NCBI GenBank assembly: GCA_030407085.1
Contig: CM059585.1
Span: 114,875,501 to 114,939,500, forward strand
DNA: 64,000 nucleotides
From: Trichopria drosophilae
Lineage: Eukaryota > Arthropoda > Insecta > Hymenoptera > Diapriidae
Reading direction: 5' to 3'
Below are positions 26,676-38,000 of this stretch, in pieces; the stretch's first letter is position 1, and each line of letters opens with the position of its first letter. Below the pieces are notes generated by a model. That model was not told the DNA's origin, did no database searches, and saw only the letters and a list, made by a program, of their open reading frames with translations. Both the position numbers and the translations under genes were made by a program.

Positions 26676-27985
26676 TTAACCCGTTTCGTCCTGCCCTAAA
26701 TTTTGACTTATTTTCATCAGGTGTTTTCTCATAGAGAAAGTCACTCAATCGTTTTGATATAATCATACCTATTGTATTTTTTCTCGAACTTTCTAAATCC
26801 GGTTTCAGACTGACCATATCTGCCGCCATTTTTTTACTATGACGGTTTAAACATACAAAAATCGTGAATTTTGAAAAAATTTGTTCAAATAATCGTATTT
26901 TGGAACAGGAAACCGTGTTTGAATCAAGCTGAATCTCTGTATCTGGTGGAGTAAATAGTTATACTACAAGATAGGATAGTTATTAATTCAGCATTCAAAA
27001 TGGCGGCTTCAAAATGGCGGTTCTCAGTGAACATTTTGTTGAAAAATTTCTGGACACTCTAACTGAACAATTATGACCTTGTTTTAAAAAATGCTAAGAA
27101 TAAAAAATTCTTAGAATTCGCCGAGAAATATAGTGGATTTTTTTCAGATTTTTTGAATGAATTTTTGAAAAAATTTTTTCAAAATTCTTTTCAAAATTTT
27201 AATTTTTTTTTCTAAAAATTCTGAACAAAATTTACTGCATTCTCTGATGAATTCTAAGAGTTTTTTTATTCTATGCATTTTTTCCCAAAAGTTGATAGTT
27301 TTCGAGAAAGAAAAATCTTAAACTATAATATTTGAAATTCATTTCCTCGAAAACTATCAACTTTTGGAAAGAATTGCAAGGAACAAAAAACTCTTAGAAT
27401 TTATCAGAGAATGCACTAAGTTTTGTTCAGAATTTTTCGTAAATAAATTACAATTTTGGAAAAAAAAAAATTTCTCAAAACTTCATTTAAAAAATCTGAA
27501 AAAATTCCACTATATTTCTCAATGAATTCTAAGAACTTTTCATTCTCAACATTTTTTAAAAAAGCTCGTAGCTTTTGAGTTAGATCGTCCAGAAATTTTT
27601 CAACAAAATTTTGACTGAGAACCGCCATTTTGAAGCCGCCATTTTGAATTCAGAATTAATATCCATCCTATTTTTTAGTAGTTTTAATAGTTTTTAACTA
27701 ATTACTCCACCAGATACAGAGACTTAGATTGTTCCTAACACGGTTTCCTGTTCAAAAATACAATTATTTGAAGAAATTTTTTCAAAATTCACAATTTGTT
27801 TATGTTTAAACCGCCATAGTAAAATAATGGCGGCAGATATGGTCAATCTGAAACCGGATTTAGAAAGTTCGAGAAAAAATACAATAGGTATGTTATATCA
27901 AAACAGTTGAGTGATTTTTGTCTCTAAGAAAGCACCTGATGAAAAGAAGTCAAAATTTACGGCATTTCAGGACGAAACGGGTTAA
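26676..27985. mobile_element. 1.31-kb palindromic element with TTAA-CCC ends (piggyBac-like, non-autonomous)
   Basis: The left end TTAACCCGTTTCGTCCTG (26676-26693) is repeated exactly in inverse at 27968-27985. The two arms then pair almost continuously for about 630 bp, down to AAAGTTGATAGTTTTCGAG near 27288-27306 against CTCGAAAACTATCAACTTT near 27346-27364. The loop is only about 40 bp. Small indels separate the arms, and I estimate roughly 85-90% match by eye. Ends of TTAA followed by CCC, with TTAA on both sides, are the classic piggyBac arrangement. No transposase frame exists (minus-strand frames of 63 and 70 codons are arm by-products). The arms carry TGGCGG words (AAAATGGCGGCTTCAAAATG and its mirror). 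If transcribed, it would give a hairpin of about 600 bp. Confidence 0.75.
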
Positions 27986-29080
27986 GAGGTCCACCATATA
28001 AGTTCAATAATTCAAACACCACGACTGAATAAAATACAGAAATTATCCAATCGCAATTCTCAGTTATTACCGTAGTATTCGATCATAAAAGATAATCAAT
28101 ATCTATCGTGCGTACGTGCTTCAACATTAACTGTGCAATAACAATTAGCATACGAACCACCGTGCGGCGCAACCTAGGCTTGAAAATGCAATTATGAGTA
28201 ATTATAAAAATGTCTAAAAATGCCAAAGTTTTGCAACTATCGGGCAGGGTTTCGCAAAACTTTTAAAATTATTTTCCGTGGTACATAAACGTGTTGCACG
28301 TGTTGGTTTGTACACGTGTGCTTGTGGGATCGTGTTACGCCCCCGGCTCGTTGAACCCGATCATGACACGCGCTGCTTGTTGGTCATCCCGTCGTGTTGA
28401 CGAATGGTAGAACGAAGGAATCACAATGGTATGTAAACTAAATGAATACATTTTTGACCCAGGTCTTTCAATTAAATCGACCATCACGAACAGAGAAGGG
28501 ATTCTTGATTGCAATTCTCTGATATACACGTGTTATTAAGTTTCGAAATCAAATTCCCGATTTTTTTAAAATTGATTTTAATATTTTCAAACCATTTTAT
28601 AACACTTTTTATACTTATTTTTTTTCTTTTTGCTATTTTTTTCAGAAGGTTCCAAAGCTGTTTGATAAATCACATGCGTATTTTCTTATACTAAAATTCA
28701 CAAAAATCTGTTCTTGGGAGTTTTTTTTGAGTGCTGAATTGATTCCGAAACTTAATTTTTACTTTTAACCTATTAAGGGGGTAAAAGATAAGGGTCGATG
28801 GTAAATTCAGTAATACTTATTTTGGGGTATTTTGTGTAACTGAGGATCATGAGAGCAGTTGCAAAAGTCACCGATAGGTGTAACCGCAGTTTTACCGACG
28901 TTTTTGTTCTCGTTGTAGAAATGGGTTTCCGTTAGTAAACTGCAGAGGTAAAGTAAAGGAACTATTTAACACATGCCTGGTTTCATGCAAATTTACTGCT
29001 AAATGTACAAATTGTTACAATATACAATATCATTGTTCAGTTGTCATATTACGTTCGCAATATTAAATGTTAATTTAACC
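27986..29080. other. AT-rich DNA, nothing recognised
   Basis: A less AT-rich patch near 28.12-28.50 kb carries a minus-strand frame of 64 codons with no known product. The rest shows no repeat, RNA gene or domain. Confidence 0.4.
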
Positions 29081-29925
29081 CTTTTCATGCCAAAAGGCCA
29101 CAATTATTTTGTGATTTTCAAGTGAATTATTATCTGTATAATGACGAGTAAAAAAATTTAAAAACCATATTTTCTGGCGTACTTTTGTCCGAACTTTTCA
29201 AATGTGTTATTAGTTTTGTAATTCAAAATGGCCGATCCAACATGGCGGCTTTTACACGCATTTTTTACGTTTTTTTTTCATTTTATTTTATGTTTTTAGC
29301 CCATGACATTTACTTTTTCAATAAATTTATTATATTTATCTCAGTTTGAATTCGATTATGAAAGAAAATAGAATATTTTCCACTATTTTTAATTCCATAT
29401 TATCTGGTATTTTTATTTTCTGGCATAGTCGATATCAAACTGAGATATACATAATAAATCTATATTATAATAAAAATATAATATTTTCAGCCATTTTGAA
29501 TTCCATATCTTCTTGTATCGCTATTTTCTAGCATAATCGGTATCATGTGATAAGTATAACAAGACTATTCCAAAAGTAAGCGTCAGGGACTAAAAACATA
29601 CAAAGAAAATGAAGAAACATTAAAAAAGCGTGTAAAAGCCGCCATACTGAATCGGCCATTTTGAATTTTGATATTCTGCGTCGCTTAAATTTTAGTTATG
29701 GTGATTATTCCATGGGATCCAGACACTTGCGCCGATCTGAAAACGGGAACATTATTAGCCAGTACGTTAAACAAATAAAAAAACTTAAAAAATCACGATT
29801 TTTTGTAAATTAGCCGCAATTTTGAAAAAATTAAAATTCGTCATAGAACAAAACTAATAGCAAATTTGTAAAGTACGGACAAAAATACGTCAGAAAATTT
29901 TTAAAAATACGTCAAAAGATTTTAA
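29080..29925. mobile_element. Nested foldback element carrying TGGCGG words
   Basis: The outer arms are about 29146-29305 and 29575-29925, the right arm being interrupted. GTCCGAACTTTTCAAATGTG mirrors the TTTGTAAAGTACGGAC region near 29870. AATGGCCGATCCAACATGGC plus GGCTTTTACACGCATTTTTT mirror the GCGTGTAAAAGCCGCCATAC region near 29628. Inside lies a second inverted pair, TATCTCAGTTTGAATTCGAT (about 29337) against CGATATCAAACTGAGATATA (about 29429), plus a direct repeat of about 107 bp (TTAATTCCATATTATCTGG and TGAATTCCATATCTTCTTG). The left flank holds TTAACCCTTTTCATGCC at 29080, a piggyBac-like start, but no mirrored right end was found. Confidence 0.6.
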
Positions 29926-29999
29926 CTTTAGATTCGAATTCAGCGACTAAAAAAAACAATAACATAACAAACTACGTAATAAATCATTCAGAAATTTGA

Positions 30000-30232
30000 A
30001 AGTTATACATGTCAAACAAATTATTAGTCGCCATATTACATCCTCCATTTTAAATTTTGAGATTTTCAATTAAGATTGGAATTTAGTCAGGAAAAAATAT
30101 AAGATAACAAATTTGTGAAAGTTCATTGAAAAATATGGACGTTATTGTCACATATAATCTAATATAAATATTAGTAGCCATATTATTTCCGCCATTTTTA
30201 ATATTGCGATTTTGACGTTAGAAGAGTAACCT
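30000..30232 (-). repeat. GCCGCCATATT repeat, two units
   Basis: ATTAGTCGCCATATTACATC followed by CTCCATTTTAAATTTTGAGA (near 30021) recurs as ATTAGTAGCCATATTATTTC followed by CGCCATTTTTAATATTGCGA (near 30168), about 147 bp apart. It is the reverse-oriented CCGCCATTTTGAATTTTGA word of the same superfamily in a shorter, more decayed form. Confidence 0.5.
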
Positions 30233-30239
30233 CTCAAAT

Positions 30240-30490
30240 TGGCCTACTCTTGCTTTCTCTGGCACTGAACAGCGAAAGGCTCTCCATTTTATTGTCACGT
30301 GACCTGAAGCTAGTCATGAAAATTGTTCGTGGTGGGGAGATAAGCATGACCCACACAGGTAGAGGGAAGCCAGTGGGAGAAGACCAATTCGAGGGGTTGC
30401 ACTGTATTGTCCGCGAAATTAAGGTGAACATAACTGATCCAAGATATAAAGAAAAATGGAACAATTGTGAAAAAATATCATTATAAACTT
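30240..30490. other. Short GC-richer patch, function unknown
   Basis: About 230 bases of balanced composition are inserted between TGGCGG repeats and AT-rich DNA. They contain CACGTGACC (an E-box-like CACGTG near 30297). Frames of 78 codons (plus) and 76 codons (minus) overlap and neither is recognisable. It could be an unrelated short repeat or a remnant of an exon. Confidence 0.25.
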
Positions 30491-31034
30491 TTTCTATTGT
30501 TAGTTATACATAAGATACAACTTTATTAACAACAAAACAACGATTATATCGAAATTTTGTTTAGCGATTAGCTGCCTCACATTTTGCACTTTTAGTTTTC
30601 GAAATCTGAATTAACATCGTGAAAACAGAAGCATACTAATCTCCATTATATTGCTGTGTTCTAAAAATAAAATTTCCGCTATATTATTAAAAATATCTGA
30701 AATAAAATGTCCACCAACTCTAATTCTTATAAATATTATTCACGAAGGATTTTTGTTAGCATCTGCATTGGCATTAAGATGTAACAAGGATATTTAAAAA
30801 ATCGACGTATTAAAAATGGCAGATAATATCTGATAACATGGACGCTCATGTATTATTGATATGATGTTATTTTTGTAATAATATAATTTCACCAAGACTC
30901 TTACGAATTTTCTGGAGGCGAGTATACGTCCCAAAATAGATTTAGACTTGAAAATAGATTTCGTTTGCATTTAATTTATATTTTTTATTACAGAAAGTGA
31001 CGTTATCAACGGGATCGTTTAACCATCCCTTTAA

Positions 31035-31410
31035 GGGGGTTCTAAAGTGTTTCGCCAATAAGGTAAGGATTTTCACGAAAAAAAAAACGTAAATAAAAAA
31101 TTACTGAACCGATTTTTCAAAATTGGGGCTATGTACGGATGATTCTAATTATTATGGGTGGTATTATAGAACATACAAAAGAAATTAATACAGAACTAAC
31201 CGAGAATTTTAGGGAATAAGTGTTTGTTATTTGTTTCCGAAAATTCTCGATCAGTTTTCAATTGATGTCATTGGTATTTTTTGGGAAACTGTCTGTAGTA
31301 ATTAGAATTACTTTTACAGAGCCCGAATTTTGAAAATTTTGTTCAGTAATTTATAATTCACGTTTTTTAGTCAAAATTGTCTACCTACCGGCGGACCACT
31401 TAGAACCCTC
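31035..31410. mobile_element. Foldback/MITE, GGGGGTTCTAAAGTG ends
   Basis: The left end GGGGGTTCTAAAGTG (from 31035) mirrors CACTTAGAACCCTC (ending 31410). The arms continue: AACGTAAATAAAAAATTACT and GAACCGATTTTTCAAAATTG mirror AATTTTGAAAATTTTGTTCA and GTAATTTATAATTCACGTTT. CGAGAATTTTAGGGAATAAG faces CCGAAAATTCTCG at the centre. It is about 376 bp, non-coding, and can fold over its whole length. The flanks give no clear duplication, so the superfamily is not assigned. Confidence 0.65.
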
Positions 31411-32305
31411 TGAGTGATATTAATTTCTTGGATTAACATATAGTGTTCAATGAGTCTTTCATTCAATGAACTTTTCACTCTAAAAAATTTATAGAGAAAA
31501 CAGGACCATAAGATAGTTACGAAAAATTTTATCAATTTTTGTTAAATTTCATGTATTTTCACGGGTGGAGTAACAGTAGTTACATAATTGAAACTGAAAA
31601 TGAATTTCACGATGAGAAACAGTTCACATGAAGAATTTCTGCCATCAGCATTTCGTACAGGAAGCGCACTAGATGCTTTATAGATGCCCCGGTACGTTGA
31701 CATTTCTTTCCATCTCTCTCTATCCTTTTCTGGAATGTGCTTTTTGTGTAATTCACTGTGACGATTTACGTGTTTATTCCTTCCGCACTTAAACGAAAAG
31801 AACAACGGCTCAGAAAACTGGTTTTAGGGCATCGTGAACGATAAATAACGAGCGACGGCATTACTAATAGTTTGGTATAAATAAAATGATTTGCGTACAT
31901 AAACAAGGTGCCATTACATCAAACGCAGGAAATTAACGTTTCTGAATTGCAAAACTGACATTTTTTCATTTCTCAAAGAATAAGAAGATAACAATGAATC
32001 TAAATATACTTCAGCTGTTTAATCGCGAAAAGAGGATTGTAATAACAGACAAAACAGTAGAAAATAATTCTAAACAAATAACAAAAAGATAGTTGTTGCA
32101 GAATAATAATAATGTTGTTTTTCGTAAATACATATCTTTTTGTAATAAAACTGATTGATGCAGTCATAGACTCAGGTGTGGGTTGAAAAACCGACAATCA
32201 AAAAGACGACAGGTCAAAAAACCGAGACATAAAAAAAATAGCAAGCAGACATTTTTTTAAGTATCGGTTTTGTAACTGTCGGCTTTTCGATGTCTTTTAA
32301 TATGT
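31411..32305. other. AT-rich DNA; one unrecognised minus frame
   Basis: A minus-strand frame of 87 codons (31542-31805) reads with a basic, His/Cys-containing start (FKCGRNKHVNRHSELHKKH) but has no complete zinc-finger spacing and no homologue I can name. Splice context is not evident. Nothing else was seen. Confidence 0.3.
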
Positions 32306-32310
32306 ACAAC

Positions 32311-32555
32311 AGAGTACCAGTATATCTCTATCACGCTATAATTACATCCCAGCATATTTGTCCGGTACCGTCTCGTTATATTTGTCTGTCGCCGCTCTCT
32401 TTTCCCCCACCTTGCGGGCTGGGGCCTCAGAAAGAGCTGCTGTCACTTCACGAACATAACGTGACAGACGGGAGTAGGAGAAGGTAGATTCTTTTGGTAA
32501 ATGTAACGAGACGGTAGGGGAAGGTGAGGAACCGAGTAATATATACCAGGACTAC
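32311..32555. mobile_element. CAGAGTCCCGGTATA-family inverted-repeat element, copy 2
   Basis: The left end CAGAGTACCAGTATAT (32311) mirrors the right end ATATACCAGGACTACTG. Subterminal TACCGTCTCGTTATATTT mirrors AAATGTAACGAGACGGTA. The GC-rich middle (CCCCCACCTTGCGGGCTGGG, then CATAACGTGACAGACGGGAG) matches the copy at 23.85 kb. It is about 245 bp and non-coding. Confidence 0.65.
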
Positions 32556-33355
32556 TGCAATTTAAATTTTGGACATTTGTAGTTATAGTTTAATTGCATT
32601 TTTTAATCCCATTTCTCATCGACGATTTTCGTATGTTTCAGTTTCCATTTATTTATGATATAGAATATTATGCCAGTTCAGACAACTAGAAAAAAAACTT
32701 TAAAAATACCTACTATATAGAGAATAACAGTAATATCGCGTAGCAAACTGCTGACAGAATACGATAAATCATAAGAATCCAAGAAGTACAAAATTTCCAT
32801 ATTTTGGCACGGAATAATTCTCAATTATTGCAAACGCGAAAAGAATTAAAAGACCTACCAGAGAGCATTGATTTGCAACAGCGAATAAGTTTCGTTTCAG
32901 TGTCGAACAACTGCATTAATATAACAAATACTGCAAAACATAAGATATTCGGAAATTGTATGCAATTAATTACGAATTTCACGATTTGATCAATCAGTAA
33001 TTCGTGATGTGCAGTTATAACTCGAGCCGATCACGTCTCATTAATAAAGTAGCATTTCATGCCGCCAGTTAAAGTCGGAATGTATTATGGAAGTTAGTAA
33101 TTCAGTAGTCATCGATCGCTTCCTATAATTTCGAAATAACATTGAATCACACAAATGGAAATTATTCAATATTTTTTTTGTTATACTGATAAAAAGATAT
33201 GTGAGAAATTACCTGTGCAGGTGGCAGGAAAATTTTTTAGTTAGTTTGCTCTTTAAATAGAATTAAGTATAATAATTATTGGGTATATTCACTATAGTAG
33301 TATGTAGTTTTTTTCATATAACCTCTAAATTTGAGTCTAATATTTGTGAGTACAT

Positions 33356-33562
33356 CAGAGTCCCGGTATATTTACCCACTCGGTTGCTCGCCTTCCCCAT
33401 CAGTCGCGTTATATTTACCAAAAGAAGGGAGAGCCGCCTCTCCCACACCCCTCAGTCGCGTTATGTTCGTGATGTCAACACAGGGCCTTACTGAGGCCCC
33501 AACCCACAAGTATACTGAGACGTAAATAGAGCGAGACACAATTATACCGGAACTTTACTCTG
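33356..33562. mobile_element. CAGAGTCCCGGTATA-family inverted-repeat element, copy 3
   Basis: The left end CAGAGTCCCGGTATATTTAC (33356) mirrors the right end ATACCGGAACTTTACTCTG (ending 33562). The middle repeats TCAGTCGCGTTATATTTACC and TCAGTCGCGTTATGTTCGTG. It is about 207 bp and shorter than copies 1 and 2. The 64- and 71-codon frames across it are not genes. Confidence 0.65.
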
Positions 33563-34734
33563 CTACTAAATTTATTCTAATATAATTGCTGTACAGTTAA
33601 GTACCTAATAAAACAATTATATTTTAGCGATTATCAGTTCGTTAATGGTACATATATGCCTGAATCTTCATTGTATTAATTTCTTTTTCAATCTCAAGAT
33701 AATAAAGATGACAATCTTAAACCATTATTATTGAGAGAACAAATAGTCGGAATAGAAAAAGGCCCGCCGCTATCTAACTTCTACAGGTTTGCGGATATAA
33801 AATGGCGATTAAAATTAGAAATAGTTAGAAAAACAGTTTTTATAATGAAGTATAATATTGTAATATCACAAATAATATTTAGGAACAATTTAGGTGCGAT
33901 TTAGTAAGTTACCTTCTTGATTATCAACATTTAGTCTCAGTATTAGAAATCTGAATTTGAATTAGTTAAAAACTACTAATGAAGGAGTGAAAAGTCAGAA
34001 TTAAATTAGTAAAGATTTTTCACTAATAAAGAATATAAAAATAGTAATTCATTAGTCAAACTTAACTAATTCAATTTGGTCATAACATATTAAAAAATAC
34101 AAATAAAATTTTCAGAATTAAAGAAATGTATTGCTAGTTTCTTTATTAATCTTTCCAAAGCAATTATTAGCCAAAATCATTATTAAATCAGTCACTAACA
34201 TTACACTCTTTCATTAGTATTTTTTGAATAATTCTAAATTTAGACAATTTGCTATCAATTATTGTAAAAAATGATTCTGTACATTATCGCGATACAATTT
34301 AGTTTATACCTAATAATTGTTCAAAGAATTTTTTTGTAAGGTTGTTGTGCAGTTTAATTTAGTTAAAATTTACTTAAAATTTATTTAAGTAACTATTAAT
34401 ATATAACATATGATATATAACATATAATCATTTCTAGAATAGTACCTGAACTGTGAAATATTTAATTAATAACATGTCCATAGTACCTAGTTAGTAATAA
34501 GCCTAATAACATCTAGATATTTACTGCACATATTTAATAAAATTGCTATACCGGCGACTATTTTTATTCTGCGAGTAGACAGTAGTGTCTACCTGACAAA
34601 ATCCACTATCGTTAGGCGATAGAAAAATAGTAAAAGGAACTACTTTTCGAAATTTTTAAATCTTATTGATGAAGTTAAATTTAAACTGTTTATTCAAGTC
34701 TAATTAAATTCCTTAGAGTAAAATTCACTCTTAA
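33563..34734. other. AT-rich DNA with ACTAAT/ATTAGT-rich segment
   Basis: Between about 33.93 and 34.09 kb the words ACTAAT and ATTAGT recur in both orientations, hinting at an eroded foldback. Direct repeats of TATAACATATGATATATAAC occur near 34.40 kb. No gene is visible. Confidence 0.35.
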
Positions 34735-35060
34735 CCCTTTGAAGCACACATTTGTCTTTATATAGAAAGGAGTTGAAATTCAGAGGTTTTCATGATCACT
34801 GATTACGAATCTGATATCAGATTTTTAAAACTCAAAATGGTGGATCCAAAATGGCGGACCGAATTCGTAAAAGGTTACTCGATCCAGATGAATGTGGGTA
34901 CTTGACGGTTTTTCGGATCGCTAATTAGTAATGCGTCCACAGAATTTCAAAATTCAAAATGGCGAATTTAATATTGCCATACTGTATTTGTCATTGTTAA
35001 TTGTTAAGAGTTGTATTTTTATTATTGCAATGTTGAATCCGCCATTTCGAGTTTTTAAAA
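34735..35060 (+). repeat. GATCC/TGGCGG-family tandem dimer preceded by a TTAACCC start
   Basis: TTAACCCTTTGAAGCACAC at 34735 precedes two direct monomers. GATTACGAATCTGATATCAG at 34801, AAAATGGTGGATCCAAAATG, then GCGGACCGAATTCG lead to a second unit with GGATCGCTAATTAGTAATGC (about 34915) and AAAATGGCGAATTT, a period of about 122 bp. A reverse-oriented word, GAATCCGCCATTTCGAG, follows near 35037. The TTAACCCTTT start recurs 5' of the TGGCGG words at 29.08 kb, so both may be TTAA-ended elements with an internal tandem repeat. Confidence 0.6.
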
Positions 35061-38000
35061 ACTGACTCTGAAAACATTTGTAATTTTGCAATATTTTTGT
35101 AACTTTTTAGTATTATTAGGAGTATTTTAGTATTTGTAAGAGCATTTGTTGGAATGTTTTTCATATACATAGATTATATATCTAATAATAGCAATTTTAG
35201 TTATTATTATGAATAATTATCAAGTGTTTCTACACAACCATCACCATAAATATCAATATAAAAGCTGAAACTATTGACGTTAAAATATTGCCAAGATAAA
35301 AAGTTATATTATAAAAAAACACAATTTTTGTATTCTCATACAATCTGGAGCACACGAATTATAAAAAAGAGTAAAAATTTATTTACTTAATAAAGTAATG
35401 AATTTTGCATGTGAACCATTTGTATACAATTATTATTTGAAAATTGAAAGGATTGTAATGAAAAACATAGATACATACTGAGAATGATCCAAACATTTGC
35501 GGAAATGAAAATAAATGAAATAAATGACGATACTGTAAGTAAATACTGAAGTAAACAAAATATTGGCTTCATTCAGATTTTAAACTAAGAGAAGCAACGC
35601 ATAATTATTTTGTTATTATTTTCAGGAGTGTGGTTAATAACAAATTTGCGAAATCAACAAGATATCCTAAACGCATTCTATAAATTGATATTAGTAGTGG
35701 AAAATATAATCCTTTTAATGAATTCTATCGGTGAAGACAAAATTATTTTATTTCTTTCTTATTTTTATTTTTATCTTTATTTTTGATAATTTGATTCATG
35801 TTCATCATATGTCGATCAGCAGAGAAAGTCAAAATTATTATTAAAATTTGTTATTCATTTGTAATTTATTAAAAATACTTGACAATATTATTTTCATCTT
35901 TTGTCTATATACTATATATAATAAATGTTTGTTTTTTATTTAGTAATTTGAAAAGTTCTCTATGTTATAGTCATTATTATTACAAAACAATTTTGTAACT
36001 AGAAATTGTAAACATTGTTATTATGTTAAACAAATTGCTAACAAATAAAATATTTATTATTTGATGCATTAATTACATCATTTTTTGTAAATTAAATTTT
36101 CCTCGAGAGAAATCTACATTCCTTATTCATTATTTTTAATAAAACTGTGTGGAAATGTATTGTCTTAAATATTTTCTGTGGCTCGGTACTCAGCTGAATG
36201 GAACACAATTTTATTACGGAGTTAATTAAATGTAAATTGAATTATAATGAAGGCCAGGAATATGTATTTTTAGGAAGAACTTTTATAATTTTATTTTTAA
36301 AACTTTTCATCAAACTAAAGCAATAAAATTATTAAAAAAAAAAGATCGAGTAATTTTCATCCTGAAAATACGATTAAACTTTTTCATGACTGAAAAATAC
36401 ATAATAGAAAACAAAATTAATAAAAAACATTGATGGCAATTTAATAATGAGATAAAGCTATTATTAAACGATTAATCTGTTTAGTCACTTTTTAATGTTG
36501 TTTCGTTAATATAGATATTCCTGAACGAAATCAATGTTACGGTAATCCTGAAAACTAAGTGATTTTTCTCGTCCCCAAATGTGTTTTTAGACTCCCTGTT
36601 GAGACCATATTGAAATGTCAGAGATTATTGATCTTAGACCTTTGACATGGTTAGTCAACGAGCGTAATACGTTTCTTTATTATTATTTTGATTTTATTGA
36701 CAAGAAAATAAGTATTCCGTTTCTTAGAATAAAAATCGAGTCCTTTAATCTTTGCGAATGAAATATTTCACATCTATTGAAAGTGAAATTCCATTGTGTA
36801 AAATTCATTAAAATCAGCGTTGGAAGATTATTATTTGTCAATTTTTTAATGGAAAAACAGTTTTTAATATTTCGTAAAATTAAATAACAAAATTATAAAA
36901 TTTATTATTTTCAAAACTTTTGGAAAGAATTTTGTGAAAGCAATTAATTTGTTTTCTGTGCTGTTTCGTGGTTATTAGAGTTTTCTGCATTTTTCAAAGA
37001 ATTTTCAAATTTATTTGCATTTAATGGTTTCGTTTACGGCTGTGACCTACATTTTGACACGTTCAAAACGTGATGCATTAAAATCAAAACCGTCAATAAA
37101 TTTATTATTCAGAATCGACTGGTTGAATAAAATAAGTTTGGGTAATAAATTTTTACGATAGAGGTATGATCGAATTGCTGCCACCAGATCCATTTTTATC
37201 ATCGTTGTTTTCATGGAAACGAGAAAAAGATGCTACAGGAAAAGGAGACGAGATATTTTTCTCTTTTAAACATCATAAATAATCGGAAAATTAAAATTTT
37301 TATAAAAATACCAGTGCATTTTATTTCATAGTACAATTTACTAACGAATTTTATGTGTTATTTACGGAAAGAATTCAAACAATTGACATAATTAACTGAA
37401 AATACGAGTAAATATTATGCAGAGAAAACTAGATGTTATAAAGAAGAGAATCGACATCTTGATATTAATTATTAATATAATTATATGTATGGATATTATC
37501 TGAGATATTACTGGCAGTGCGACTTCCATCTTATAAACTGAATAATAGATAATAAGGTATAATATCTAATATAGTAATGAGAACTATGTGGTGATGTCTG
37601 TCCTTATTTTAAACATGTAGATATTATCGGTAACGTTTAGTGTTTCCCGTGTAACTGTTAATACTCTAAATATAATTTAGTTTACTTAGCCGCCACTAGG
37701 CTTGATTACGATACTACTTTATACCCGTTAAAGGTGTGTTTTGTACATTTATTTTATATTTATTTAATCTTATTGCCATGACATAAAAGTCATGAATGTG
37801 TTGCCAAAACAAAAACACGAAAAGAATACAAATTACCTGTTAAGATTATGTTATTGCAACAAGCGAACTAAATTCTGTTACGTTCGAACATCGGAAAATG
37901 CCTTTATTTTGTACAGATTGTTTTTGATTTCCCATATTTTGGTGACGAAAACTAGTATTTTGTTAAAATAAAGGAAACTATTATCTCCTACATAATGGAA

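Noticed and set aside
31542..31805. Zinc-finger (THAP- or C2H2-like) gene on the minus strand
   Set aside because: Only a few Cys/His residues at the start, without the spacing of either fold; no splice sites or second exon could be supported.
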